A stretch of DNA of 43,602 nucleotides from Flavobacteriales bacterium (GTDB lineage Bacteria > Bacteroidota > Bacteroidia > Flavobacteriales > Crocinitomicaceae), in the NCBI GenBank assembly GCA_947375085.1, contig CANCEQ010000003.1, positions 1-43,602 on the forward strand. Direction: 5' to 3'. How positions within the stretch are numbered: position 1 is the first letter of the stretch; each line of letters opens with the position of its first letter. The translations under genes and the position numbers were made by a program. This document shows positions 8,428 through 17,308 of the stretch, in pieces. The notes below the pieces were generated by a model, which ran no database searches, had not been told where the DNA came from, and saw only the letters and a list, made by a program, of their open reading frames with translations.

Positions 8428-10035
8428 ATGTTAGAATTGACTAGATCCAATAGATATTTATTGAGTATTCTTTCTGGAATACTGATGGCTATTTCATTTC
8501 CGTTCACAGGTAGTTTAACACTTCTTGTTTTTATTTCATGGATTCCACTGTTATTTGTTGAAAGAAATGTTTTTAATAAAAAGTATCGATCTTCAAAAAT
8601 CTATATTCATTCTTTCATCACTTTTTTTCTTTATAATTTAGGGACTACTTGGTGGATTTGGAATGCAAGTCCAGGTGGTGCCATATTTGCAATTGTTTTG
8701 AATGCACTAATTATGGCATTCGTATTTTATTTGTCCCACTTAATAAGAAAAAGGTTTAATAATAAAATTGGTTATTTAATCTTTATTTTAGGATGGATTT
8801 CATTTGAGTATTTGCATTATTATTGGGAGTTGTCTTATCCTTGGTTGACATTTGGAAATGTTTTTTCAATAACGCCATCTATAATTCAATGGTATTCTAT
8901 AACGGGAGTATTAGGGGGGACTTTATGGATTTTATTAATCAATATTCTTTTATTTCATTTACTTTATTCAATTTTAGTTCAAAAGAAAAATTGGAGAGAT
9001 GATAAAAGATTAGTAGTATTGTTTTTAGGCGTATTAATAATCCCTTTAATGTATTCTTTAATCGTTTATTACAAGTATGAAGCGTTAAAAAATCCGATTG
9101 AAGTAATAGCGTTACAACCTAATGTCGATCCGTACAATGAAAAGTTTAGTATGGATTTAAAAATGCAGTTGGATAAATTGTTTCAAGAAGCAGACAGTCA
9201 AGTTACACCAAAAACAAAATTCATTCTTGCCCCAGAAACTGCTATAAGCGCCTCTTTTTATGAAGATGATTTGAACTCTTTACCTTTTTATCAATACCTT
9301 TTAGAAAGAAAAAAGAATTGGTATACTTCTTCATTTTATGTTGGAGCATCAACTTTAAAAGTTTTTGATTCGAAACATTCATCAGCATCTAGAAAGATGG
9401 AGGGAGGACCTGGATTTTATGAAAGTTACAATACTTCTTTATTGGTAGATGAATTTAACACCTCTTCTTTTGTTCATAAATCTAAATTAGTTTTAGGAGT
9501 CGAAAAGATTCCTTTTTTAACAATGATACCTTGGTTAGGAGATTTAGCAATAGATCTAGATGGAGCTTCAGGTTCATTAGGTATTGAAGAAGAGCCAAGA
9601 GTTTTAAAAGGATGTCAGACTGTTTTTGCGCCGATTATTTGTTATGAATCAATTTATGGAGAATTCATAGCTCAGCAAGTTAGAAAAGGTGCAGAAGAAA
9701 TCTTTGTGATTACAAATGACGGATGGTGGGGAGATACTCCTGGATATAAACAACATGCCAGTTTTTCTCAGTTAAGAGCAATTGAAAATAGAAGAGATGT
9801 AGTTCGATCAGCAAATACCGGAATCAGTTGCTTTATTAATCAAAGAGGAGATGTACTTCAAAAAACAGAATGGTGTAAACAAACAGCAATTAAAGGAATT
9901 GTCAACAAAAACAAAGAGTTGACCTTTTACTCTAGGTATGGAGATTTGACAGGTAAATTAGCTAGTCTTATATTCTTAGTTTTACTAATTTATCAATTTG
10001 TTGAAAGAATTTTAAAAAGATTGAGAAAAGCTTAG
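8428..10035 (+). CDS. lnt: Apolipoprotein N-acyltransferase
   Basis: Inner-membrane enzyme that adds the third acyl chain to the N-terminal cysteine of lipoproteins. Several membrane segments occupy residues about 10-215, with a last one near the C-terminus (about 510-527). Between them is the periplasmic nitrilase-fold domain. The expected Glu-Lys-Cys triad can be placed at Glu270 (APETA), Lys351 (HKSKLV) and Cys405 (ICYES). The nitrilase-type block TNDGWWGDTPG follows. Length, 535 residues, is normal. Residue assignment is by motif comparison with the E. coli enzyme. A bidirectional terminator separates it from convergent purB. The window encodes several lipoproteins (4380, 28955) that would be substrates. 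Confidence 0.93.
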   Translation: MLELTRSNRYLLSILSGILMAISFPFTGSLTLLVFISWIPLLFVERNVFNKKYRSSKIYIHSFITFFLYNLGTTWWIWNASPGGAIFAIVLNALIMAFVFYLSHLIRKRFNNKIGYLIFILGWISFEYLHYYWELSYPWLTFGNVFSITPSIIQWYSITGVLGGTLWILLINILLFHLLYSILVQKKNWRDDKRLVVLFLGVLIIPLMYSLIVYYKYEALKNPIEVIALQPNVDPYNEKFSMDLKMQLDKLFQEADSQVTPKTKFILAPETAISASFYEDDLNSLPFYQYLLERKKNWYTSSFYVGASTLKVFDSKHSSASRKMEGGPGFYESYNTSLLVDEFNTSSFVHKSKLVLGVEKIPFLTMIPWLGDLAIDLDGASGSLGIEEEPRVLKGCQTVFAPIICYESIYGEFIAQQVRKGAEEIFVITNDGWWGDTPGYKQHASFSQLRAIENRRDVVRSANTGISCFINQRGDVLQKTEWCKQTAIKGIVNKNKELTFYSRYGDLTGKLASLIFLVLLIYQFVERILKRLRKA

Positions 10036-10078
10036 AAAACGAAAAAGGTCAGCCATTTTGACTCACCTTTTTCGTTTT
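10036..10078. terminator. Bidirectional terminator between lnt and purB
   Basis: Perfect 14-bp inverted repeat: AAAACGAAAAAGGT at 10036-10049 and ACCTTTTTCGTTTT at 10065-10078, with a 15-base loop. It sits between the convergent stops of lnt (10035) and purB (10092) and can serve both strands. Confidence 0.85.
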
Positions 10079-10091
10079 ATTAAATTTAAAA

Positions 10092-11447
10092 TTATTTTAC
10101 TAATTGGATACCAGTATAATTTTGTGGGGATATTGCTTTAAGTTCATTTTTAAGAACTTCTGTAATTTCTAAAGTATCAACAAATGAATGTACTGTAGAT
10201 TTAGTAACCGCTTCATTTTTTCTAGTTAAACCTTTTAATGCTTCATAAGGTTTAGGAAAACCTTCTCTTCTTAAAACAGTTTGAATAGCTTCAGCAACAA
10301 CCGCCCAATTTTCTTCTAATTCAGCTTCAATTGCAACTTCATTTAAAAGTAATTTATCCAAGCCTTGAAGGGTAGATTTTAGAGCGATAAAAGTATGAGC
10401 GAAAGGCATTCCAATTGTTCTTAAAACAGTTGAGTCAGTTAAATCTCTTTGAAGTCTTGAAACAGGAAGTTTTGCTGCTAAATGTTCAAATAATGCATTT
10501 GCAATTCCAATGTTACCTTCCGAATTTTCAAAGTCGATTGGATTTACTTTATGAGGCATTGCAGATGAACCAACTTCCCCTTCTTTTAATTGTTGTTTGA
10601 AATAGTTCATAGAGATGTATGTCCACATATCTCTATCTAGATCTAAAACGATTGTATTTATTCTCTTTAAGCAATCAAAAAGAGCAGCTAAATTATCGTA
10701 ATGGTCAATTTGAGTTGTAGTTTGACTTCTATCTAAACCTAAATTGTTGTTTACGAAGTTATTTGCGAAACCAACCCAATCATGGTTAGTAAAAGATACA
10801 TGATGTGCATTGAAATTTCCAGTAGCTCCACCAAACTTTGCTGAAAATGGAATTGTTTTTAATGTTTCGATTTGTTTTATTAATCGTTCAGAAAAAACTT
10901 GAATTTCTTTACCTAGTCTAGTAGGAGATGCAGGTTGACCGTGTGTTCTAGCTAACATAGGAACATCTTTCCAATTGTTTTGAAGAACAACTAGTTTTTG
11001 AACTAATTTACTAATTAGAGGTAAGTACGCCTCATTTACAGCTTCTTTTAAAGAAAGCGGAATAGAAGTGTTATTAATATCTTGAGAAGTTAAACCAAAA
11101 TGAATGAATTCTAAAAAGCTATCTAAACCTAAAGAAGTCATTTTTTCTTTTAAGAAATATTCGACTGCTTTTACATCGTGATTTGTAACTTTTTCAGTGT
11201 CTTTGATCCATTGAGCATCTGTTTCTGAAAAGTTAGTGCAAATAGCTCTTAATTCTGTGTATTTTTCTTTAGGAAAAGATTTTAAAGGATCAATTCCAGA
11301 TTCTACAAGTGCAATTAAGTATTCCACTTCAACAATTACACGGTATTTTATTAATCCAAACTCAGAAAAATAAGGTTGTAATTCTTGAGTTTTACTTTGA
11401 TATCTTCCGTCAATTGGAGAAATTGCAGTAAGTGCGTTTAATGTCAT
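10092..11447 (-). CDS. purB: Adenylosuccinate lyase
   Basis: Catalyses two fumarate-releasing steps of purine synthesis: SAICAR to AICAR and adenylosuccinate to AMP. It belongs to the fumarase/aspartase superfamily. The N-terminal ISPIDGRY block and the superfamily signature GSSAMPHKVNPIDFENSEGN near residues 284-303 are both present; the first Ser of the flexible loop is the presumed catalytic residue. TSQDINNT near residue 120 and RTHGQPASPT near 165 are further conserved blocks. Length, 451 residues, is like the E. coli type enzyme. A TAnnTTTG promoter box lies about 36 bases upstream of the start. It is transcribed alone. Confidence 0.97.
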   Translation of the reverse strand: MTLNALTAISPIDGRYQSKTQELQPYFSEFGLIKYRVIVEVEYLIALVESGIDPLKSFPKEKYTELRAICTNFSETDAQWIKDTEKVTNHDVKAVEYFLKEKMTSLGLDSFLEFIHFGLTSQDINNTSIPLSLKEAVNEAYLPLISKLVQKLVVLQNNWKDVPMLARTHGQPASPTRLGKEIQVFSERLIKQIETLKTIPFSAKFGGATGNFNAHHVSFTNHDWVGFANNFVNNNLGLDRSQTTTQIDHYDNLAALFDCLKRINTIVLDLDRDMWTYISMNYFKQQLKEGEVGSSAMPHKVNPIDFENSEGNIGIANALFEHLAAKLPVSRLQRDLTDSTVLRTIGMPFAHTFIALKSTLQGLDKLLLNEVAIEAELEENWAVVAEAIQTVLRREGFPKPYEALKGLTRKNEAVTKSTVHSFVDTLEITEVLKNELKAISPQNYTGIQLVK

Positions 11448-11482
11448 TTTTGTACTTTTTTGAAAAGATTTTTAAGAAAAGC

Positions 11483-11490
11483 CAAAGATA
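11483..11490 (-). promoter_or_regulatory. -7 promoter box for purB (TATCTTTG)
   Basis: Read on the minus strand, this is an exact TAnnTTTG box 36 bases upstream of the purB ATG. It leaves room for a short leader. No clear -33 TTG was found. No PurR-like operator was recognised in the 216-base region between purB and the divergent gene. Confidence 0.55.
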
Positions 11491-11663
11491 GCAAATCTTA
11501 AAAGAATCTCTGCTTTTAAGGGTTGAAATATTATTATTGACAATTATTTCTACTTTCATCAATCAAATGTTAGTAAAAAAAAATAATTTTAGATAATAAT
11601 TCAAGGAATTAGTTATTTCTTTGTGTTTCGTATTGTTCAAATATCAATATTAAAAAATTATAG

Positions 11664-13049
11664 ATGAATTTAAGATTACTTTTCCTACTTGTAACACTAT
11701 TGCTAACTTCATATTCGTTTTCAAAGAATAATTTGGACAAAGGTACTGTGCCTCCTGATTCCACTACAAATATCATTGACAAAACTACTGCTTTGTACAT
11801 GTTGGAAGAAGGGAAACGACTTTATTCTGAAGGAAAAGTAAGAGATGCTTTAAATCAATTTAGAGCAGTTTTGTTAAAAGATCCAAGGAGTTGGAAACCA
11901 GTGTATTGGATTGGGATTTGTCATTACGCAATGTCTAATTATGGTTTTGCCTACAAATATGCTCACGAAGCGATTAAGATTAATAAGGAAGATGTTGATA
12001 ATGAGGTGTATGAATTGTTAGGTAAAATTTATCACCATGAAGGAAAATTAGATTCAGCGATTATTAATTATGAATATGCATTATCTAAAATTTCCCCTCA
12101 CAGAGCTAAAGATTTAGAAATTGCTTGGAAATTAGAACAATGTAAATTTGCACAAGCGGAAAAAGCTAGTGGAAAAATGAATAAAAGAATTCACTTGAAA
12201 GGGCATGTTAATAGTGGATTTAATGAATATGCTCCTTTATTATCTCATGATGGGAAAATGATGTACTTCACTTCTAGAAGAAGTGATACTAAAGGTGGTA
12301 AAGCAAATCCTGATGATCAAGAATTTTTTGAAGATACTTACAAGGCTTATTGGAATTCTGAAAAACAAGAATGGGATAGTATTACAAATAGTGTTGATCG
12401 TGTAAATTCTGAAGGGTTTGATTCTTTTTCGCATTTATCTCAAGATGAATTGTTTGCTTTAATGACTGTGAATACATCTGCATTGACAAATAAAAAAGGG
12501 ACAAATAGTTCAGATATTTTTGAGGTTGCTTTTTCAAATAAAGGAAAATGGTCTACACCAAAAAGAATCAATAACAAAACAATCAATACTAGTTTCTTTG
12601 AAGGTTCTCCTACTATGACTGGTGATGGAAATACGATGTATTTTGTTTCTGATAGAAATGGAAATAAAAAATCAACTGATATTTATGTAGTACAAAAAGT
12701 TGGAAAAACTTGGGGTGAAGCAATGCCTTTAAGTGATACTATTAATTCAGCTGGTGCTGAAACGACTCCTTTTATTACTTCAGATGGAAGGTATTTATTC
12801 TTTAGTTCAGATGGTCATTTAGGTATGGGAGGAATGGATGTTTTTGTATCTGAAAATTTAGGAAATGGATGGTCTAAACCAGTAAATTTGGGAATTTCAA
12901 TTAACTCTGTAAATAACGATACGCATTTTAAATATTATCCTGCGTTGAATAAAGCTGTTATGGCAGGATTTGAAATTGTTGGTCAAAAGTCAAGTATCGA
13001 TATGTATGAGATTGATATGACTGGTTTTGAATACCCTGTTGTGAAATAA
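11664..13049 (+). CDS. Periplasmic TPR and PD40 beta-propeller protein
   Basis: 461 residues with a signal peptide (hydrophobic residues 5-20). Two or three TPR-like helical repeats occupy about residues 45-160 (for example YWIGICHYAMSNYGFAYKYA). WD40-like PD40 propeller blades follow at about 180-450, with typical strands such as LSHDGKMMYFTSRR, MTGDGNTMYFVSDRNG and TSDGRYLFFSSDG. In Bacteroidota this pair is often followed by a C-terminal OmpA domain; here the protein stops after the propeller. It is probably a periplasmic or lipid-face scaffold. Its stop codon directly abuts the ATG of truA, so the two are cotranscribed. The exact role is unknown. Confidence 0.85.
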   Translation: MNLRLLFLLVTLLLTSYSFSKNNLDKGTVPPDSTTNIIDKTTALYMLEEGKRLYSEGKVRDALNQFRAVLLKDPRSWKPVYWIGICHYAMSNYGFAYKYAHEAIKINKEDVDNEVYELLGKIYHHEGKLDSAIINYEYALSKISPHRAKDLEIAWKLEQCKFAQAEKASGKMNKRIHLKGHVNSGFNEYAPLLSHDGKMMYFTSRRSDTKGGKANPDDQEFFEDTYKAYWNSEKQEWDSITNSVDRVNSEGFDSFSHLSQDELFALMTVNTSALTNKKGTNSSDIFEVAFSNKGKWSTPKRINNKTINTSFFEGSPTMTGDGNTMYFVSDRNGNKKSTDIYVVQKVGKTWGEAMPLSDTINSAGAETTPFITSDGRYLFFSSDGHLGMGGMDVFVSENLGNGWSKPVNLGISINSVNNDTHFKYYPALNKAVMAGFEIVGQKSSIDMYEIDMTGFEYPVVK

Positions 13050-13784
13050 ATGCAACGTTATTTCGTAGAGCTTTCTTATAATGGATCTTCTTTTTTTGGA
13101 TGGCAAAGACAGCCAAATCAAATATCTGTTCAAGAAGAGATTGAAAGTGCTTTTACGAAATTAAATTCAAATATTCCTGTTTTTGTTGTAGGTTGTGGAA
13201 GAACCGATACCGGTGTTCATGCTAATCATTATGTACTTCATGTTGATTTTGAAAAACAACAAGGTATAGATCATTTAATTTTTAAATTAAATAGGATACT
13301 TCCAGATAGTATAGTTATTCATTCTTTGAAAGAAGTAGATTTAGATTTTCACGCTCGCTTTCATGCTGTTTCAAGAACTTATCGATATTATCTAAATTCA
13401 AAAAAGAATCCTTTTAAAAAAGGTCTCAGTTGGACAGTTACTCAAAAGTTAGATTTTGAAGCTATGAATGAAGCTGGTAAATTTCTTATAGGGACACAAG
13501 ATTTCACTTCTTTTTCTAAATTAAATACTGATGTTAAAACCAATATTTGTACCGTTACAAAAGCTCAATGGGTGAAAGTGGATGATTCAAATTATTATTT
13601 TGAAATCACTGCAGATCGATTTTTGAGGAATATGGTTAGAGCAACCGTAGGAACGCTTATGGAAGTTGGTGAGAGAAAGATTAAACCACAAGAAATACGC
13701 ACTATTTTAGACGCTAAAAATAGGGGGGCAGCATCTTTATCAGTTCCTGCACATGGTTTGTATTTATGGGAGGTTTGTTATTAA
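13050..13784 (+). CDS. truA: tRNA pseudouridine(38-40) synthase
   Basis: Isomerises uridines 38-40 in the tRNA anticodon stem-loop. The catalytic block GRTDTGVHA is at residues 50-58, with Asp53 as the nucleophile. Other family blocks are YNGSSFFGWQRQ at 10-21, HARFHA..RTYRY near 105-115 and FLRNMVRATVGTL near 192-204. Length, 244 residues, fits bacterial TruA. The ATG at 13050 follows the stop codon of the TPR-PD40 gene with no gap, which is a strong sign of translational coupling and decides the start. Confidence 0.97.
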   Translation: MQRYFVELSYNGSSFFGWQRQPNQISVQEEIESAFTKLNSNIPVFVVGCGRTDTGVHANHYVLHVDFEKQQGIDHLIFKLNRILPDSIVIHSLKEVDLDFHARFHAVSRTYRYYLNSKKNPFKKGLSWTVTQKLDFEAMNEAGKFLIGTQDFTSFSKLNTDVKTNICTVTKAQWVKVDDSNYYFEITADRFLRNMVRATVGTLMEVGERKIKPQEIRTILDAKNRGAASLSVPAHGLYLWEVCY

Positions 13785-13785
13785 A

Positions 13786-13814
13786 TGGATGATAAAAGTC
13801 ATCCACTTAGTTTT
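13786..13814 (+). terminator. Weak hairpin after truA
   Basis: A perfect 7-bp stem, TGGATGA at 13786-13792 and TCATCCA at 13799-13805, has a 6-base loop and begins just after the truA stop codon. The following sequence is T-rich but interrupted, so termination may be partial. Confidence 0.4.
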
Positions 13815-13856
13815 ATCTCTTTCAGTTTCAAACCTTAAAAAAATCATTTCTTTTTC

Positions 13857-13864
13857 TAACTTTG
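13857..13864 (+). promoter_or_regulatory. -7 promoter box (TAACTTTG) for the PhnA-like gene
   Basis: Exact TAnnTTTG match, identical to the box at 4349-4356, 49 bases ahead of the ATG at 13914. It predicts a leader of about 40 bases. A -33 TTG is not evident. Confidence 0.55.
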
Positions 13865-13913
13865 CATTCGAAATCGGTCATCGGTTTTAGGTATTACTTT
13901 AAAAATAAATAAA

Positions 13914-14495
13914 ATGAGTATTGAGAAAGATTTAATAGCTCGCAGTGGTTCGAAATGTGAATTATGTGGAGCAGAGCATGAGTTAACGAGTTATGAAGTA
14001 GCACCAATACAAAACAATGGCCGAGTAGATGATTTTATTCAAGTTTGCGGAACTTGTAAAGGACAAATAGAAAATCCAGACACTGTTGATGCAAATCACT
14101 GGAGATGTTTGAATGATAGTATGTGGAGCGAAGTGCCAGTAGTTCAGGTTGTGGCTTGGAGAATGCTTCAAAGATTACGTTCTGAAGGTTGGCCTCAAGA
14201 TTTATTGGATATACTTTATTTAGAAGATGATACGTTAATTTGGGCAAAAGCTACTGGTGAAGGTGAAGATAAAGAAGCTGAGGCTTTCCATAAGGATTGT
14301 AATGGGGTTCGATTAGAGCATGGAGATTCTGTTGTTTTAATTAAAGACTTAAATGTAAAAGGAGGTGGTTTTACTGCGAAAAGAGGTGCTGCTGTAAGAA
14401 ATATAAAATTAGTTCATGATAATCCAGAACATATTGAAGGGAAAGTTGAAGGACAAACAATAGTTATCCTTACGCAATATGTAAAGAAAACATAA
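13914..14495 (+). CDS. PhnA/YjdM-family zinc-ribbon protein
   Basis: 193 residues. An N-terminal zinc ribbon has four cysteines at 15, 18, 45 and 48 (CELC and CGTC). The C-terminal PhnA domain has the conserved run DSVVLIKDLNVKGGGF, an SH3-like fold. The family is named from the E. coli phosphonate region, but that member (YjdM) is not required for phosphonate use and its biochemical role is not established. No phosphonate genes are near. The protein is longer than E. coli YjdM because of an extra middle segment (about residues 60-120). It has its own promoter box and ends at a strong bidirectional terminator. Confidence 0.85.
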   Translation: MSIEKDLIARSGSKCELCGAEHELTSYEVAPIQNNGRVDDFIQVCGTCKGQIENPDTVDANHWRCLNDSMWSEVPVVQVVAWRMLQRLRSEGWPQDLLDILYLEDDTLIWAKATGEGEDKEAEAFHKDCNGVRLEHGDSVVLIKDLNVKGGGFTAKRGAAVRNIKLVHDNPEHIEGKVEGQTIVILTQYVKKT

Positions 14496-14510
14496 TTTAT
14501 TCTTTAGTAG

Positions 14511-14558
14511 ATTAAACAAAAAAAGTCTTCAATTTATTGAAGACTTTTTTTGTTTAAT
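14511..14558. terminator. Very strong bidirectional terminator with a 23-bp perfect stem
   Basis: The arms at 14511-14533 and 14536-14558 are perfect reverse complements of 23 bases, separated by only two bases. The core is AAAAAAAGTCTTC paired with its complement. It stops the PhnA-like gene (+) and the H-NOX signalling operon (-). The right arm lies inside the kinase gene, so the last residues of the kinase are encoded by the hairpin. Confidence 0.9.
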
Positions 14559-17308
14559 TCATTGATTTTAATTTGGTTACAAGTTTTTTGAAGAATGTCA
14601 CAAACTTCTATTACTAGAAATGTTAATTGTGTTTTGTATTCTTTTGATATTTCACTAATTTCAATTTTTTTAATCGTTTCAAAGAGTGATTCAATTTTTA
14701 AATTAGATATCATCGGTTTAAGTTTATGAATAATTTTTCTAATTTTTTCGTAGTCTTTTTCTTTTAATCCTATTTTTAATTCTTTAATATTTTCAGGTAT
14801 AGTTGAGATAAATAACTCGAGCATTTTTACAACAAATTTAGAATCACCTCTACTCATTTCTTTTAATATTACTAAACTGTACAATTGGGTAAATTCACTT
14901 GCTAGTTTTGAGTTGTTTTTATCGAGTAATTTATTTATTTTTTCTAATAATTTTTCCTCTTTAAAAGGTTTAGTGATATAGTCATCCATTCCATTTTCTA
15001 TGCATTTATCAATTTCAGATTGAAATGCATTTGCAGAAACACCAATAATAGGAGTTTTTAAATTTAATTCATTTCTTATGATTTTGGTTGCTTCAATTCC
15101 ATCCATAAAAGGCATTTGCAAATCCATAAGTATGATGTCGAAATTACTTTTTGAAATTAGTTCTATTGCTTGATTTCCGTTTTCTGCTTCTGTAATATTA
15201 TCTGTGTATGGGGTTAAGAAATTATTTACAACTAGTCTGTTCATCTCATTATCTTCAACAACGAGAATTTTAGTGTCTTTTTTTAATAAATCTGCATTTA
15301 AGTTATTTTTTTCAGGAAGAATGATTGAGTTTGAAATTGGAAAAGTTAATTCTATGGTAACTTCTGTACCTATATTTTTTTCACTCATAATGGTGATTTT
15401 CCCTTTCATAATATCGATTATTTGCTTTGAAATAATCATACCTAAACCACTTCCTCCATATTTTCTTGAGCTAGAAATATCTTCTTGATTGAATTTAGTA
15501 AAAACTTTGTCGAGAAATGAAGGGTCCATACCTATACCAGTATCCTTGATGTTTATTTGAATGGTTTGTGTTGTTTGTGTTGATTTTAATAGATTACAAT
15601 TTATTGTGATTTTACCTTTTTCAGTAAATTTCACAGCGTTTCCAATAATATTGATTAAAATTTGTCTAAAACGAGATTTATCTGTAATTAAATTTTCATT
15701 TATTTTTGGAGAAATGTTTAATTCGTAACTTAGTTTTTTTTCAGCAATTTGATTTTCTAGTATTTTAATAGAGTCATTAATAATTGTTCTTACACATGTG
15801 TCTTTTAATTCTAATTTGAATTCACCCGCTTCAATTTTTGATAAGTCTAAAATGTTATTAATAATGGAAAGTAAATGGTCGGAAGCAGTTTGTGCATTTT
15901 CAACATATTTTAATTGTTGAGGAGAAATATTTTCTTTATTGAGTTGGTTTATCATTCCGATAATCCCATTCAAAGGGGTTCTGATTTCATGACTCATATT
16001 GGCAAGAAATGCTTCTTTAGCTATAGATGCTGCTTGAGCAGATGCTAATGCGTTTTCTAATTCTGTGTCTATTTTTTTTTGTTTTGTGATATCAAGGTGA
16101 ATTCCAATTGAACCTATGATTTTACCATTTGAATCATATTTTGGTCCGCCACTGATTAACCACCATTTAGGTTCTTTGTATTTGTTTAATACTAATATTT
16201 CGTAACTGTCAGAAATCCCTTTCTCCCGTTTAACAGTGCTTTTGTTTATTGTGGGGAATACGTTCTGGTTGATAAAAAGGAGAGATGCATTTTTTCCTTT
16301 TAATTCATCCAATGTATATCCGGATATGTCTGTAAAACTTTGATTACAAAATTCAATCTTTTCATCTAGATCGACTTCAAGTAATCCTAAATTCATATTT
16401 GCAATGATGTTTTGGTATTTTTCTTCTTGAAGTTTTAATTGTAATTCATTTTTTTTACGTTGGGAAATATCTCTGGAGTTTGCAATGATATACCCTTTGT
16501 TTTCAACCTTAAAGTAATTAACGTAAACCTCTACGTAAAAATGTTCGCCAGTTACTAGATTTTCATTCTCTCCTTCAATTGATAACTGTGTTGTTTTTTT
16601 CAATTCTTCAACGTGTACATTCCAATCATCAATATTAGAAAGTGTTTTTTCGAATTGACGCACATTGAACTCTTGACATTTTTCTGGAGCGATACCTAAT
16701 CTTTCACTAGCAGTGTTGTTAATGTATACAAGTCGGCCTGATTCATCTGCAACTTGAATCGAATCGGATGAATTATCTATTAGATTTCGAAATAGTTTTA
16801 ATTGTTCGTTGGTTTGACTTATTTTTAGCCTTTGTTCATTTACTTTAGTTAATGTTTCTTTTAATTCAATGTTTGATATTTCATTGTGTTTCAAAACTAG
16901 AAGAAGATCGCTAATGGAGTCGTGAATAGCAAAATCGCTTATGGATAAATTGTTTTCAATCAATTGATCGGAATTGTTGAACCATGGAGAACCTAAAAAG
17001 ATATAATTATTTTCACTTTTAATTTTCTCAAATTGGCCTTTAAATTTTAATTTATCATTTTTTTTGTTGCTAATAACGACCAGTTTTCCAGTAACTGAAT
17101 CAAAATGGGTGTTTTCTAAAAATAAGGGTCTGTCAATTTGCCAATTTTCAAAAAAAGGTTCATCCTCCTGATGATTTGTGAATAAAACTTCTAAACTTCT
17201 TCCGTAAGATTCTATTTTTAGATCTACTGAAATTAGAATATAAAAGGGAAAAAGATGACCAAGTTCTTTTATGCTGATGGTTATATTTTTATTGTTTTTT
17301 AATCCCAT
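14534..17308 (-). CDS. Hybrid histidine kinase with HNOBA sensor domain, two PAS, receiver and HPt
   Basis: 924 residues. About residues 14-138 match the HNOBA (H-NOX-associated) domain of soluble guanylate cyclases, with FPFYILISVDL at 20-30 and FLGSPWFNNSDQL at 104-116, then LSISDFAIHD. A coiled-coil-like linker follows (about 138-172), then two PAS domains (about 173-290 and 297-411), HisKA with NMSHEIRTPLNG (His440), HATPase (GNAVKF, DTGIGM, GGSGLGM), a receiver with Asp729 (LMDLQMP) and an HPt domain with His861 (IHKLKP). There is no membrane segment, so it is cytoplasmic. The start overlaps the H-NOX stop by 10 bases. Partner sensor: the H-NOX protein. Likely target: the response regulator in the same operon. 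Domains are seen; the signal flow is inferred. Confidence 0.93.
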   Translation of the reverse strand: MGLKNNKNITISIKELGHLFPFYILISVDLKIESYGRSLEVLFTNHQEDEPFFENWQIDRPLFLENTHFDSVTGKLVVISNKKNDKLKFKGQFEKIKSENNYIFLGSPWFNNSDQLIENNLSISDFAIHDSISDLLLVLKHNEISNIELKETLTKVNEQRLKISQTNEQLKLFRNLIDNSSDSIQVADESGRLVYINNTASERLGIAPEKCQEFNVRQFEKTLSNIDDWNVHVEELKKTTQLSIEGENENLVTGEHFYVEVYVNYFKVENKGYIIANSRDISQRKKNELQLKLQEEKYQNIIANMNLGLLEVDLDEKIEFCNQSFTDISGYTLDELKGKNASLLFINQNVFPTINKSTVKREKGISDSYEILVLNKYKEPKWWLISGGPKYDSNGKIIGSIGIHLDITKQKKIDTELENALASAQAASIAKEAFLANMSHEIRTPLNGIIGMINQLNKENISPQQLKYVENAQTASDHLLSIINNILDLSKIEAGEFKLELKDTCVRTIINDSIKILENQIAEKKLSYELNISPKINENLITDKSRFRQILINIIGNAVKFTEKGKITINCNLLKSTQTTQTIQINIKDTGIGMDPSFLDKVFTKFNQEDISSSRKYGGSGLGMIISKQIIDIMKGKITIMSEKNIGTEVTIELTFPISNSIILPEKNNLNADLLKKDTKILVVEDNEMNRLVVNNFLTPYTDNITEAENGNQAIELISKSNFDIILMDLQMPFMDGIEATKIIRNELNLKTPIIGVSANAFQSEIDKCIENGMDDYITKPFKEEKLLEKINKLLDKNNSKLASEFTQLYSLVILKEMSRGDSKFVVKMLELFISTIPENIKELKIGLKEKDYEKIRKIIHKLKPMISNLKIESLFETIKKIEISEISKEYKTQLTFLVIEVCDILQKTCNQIKINELNKKSLQ

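Noticed and set aside
11609..11800. 63-residue minus-strand ORF overlapping the start of the TPR-PD40 gene
   Set aside because: It lies across the signal peptide coding region of a well-supported gene and has no recognisable features.
13914..14495. Phosphonoacetate hydrolase role for the PhnA-like protein
   Set aside because: The name has been used for two unrelated families; this is the zinc-ribbon YjdM type, with no hydrolase motifs and no phosphonate genes nearby.
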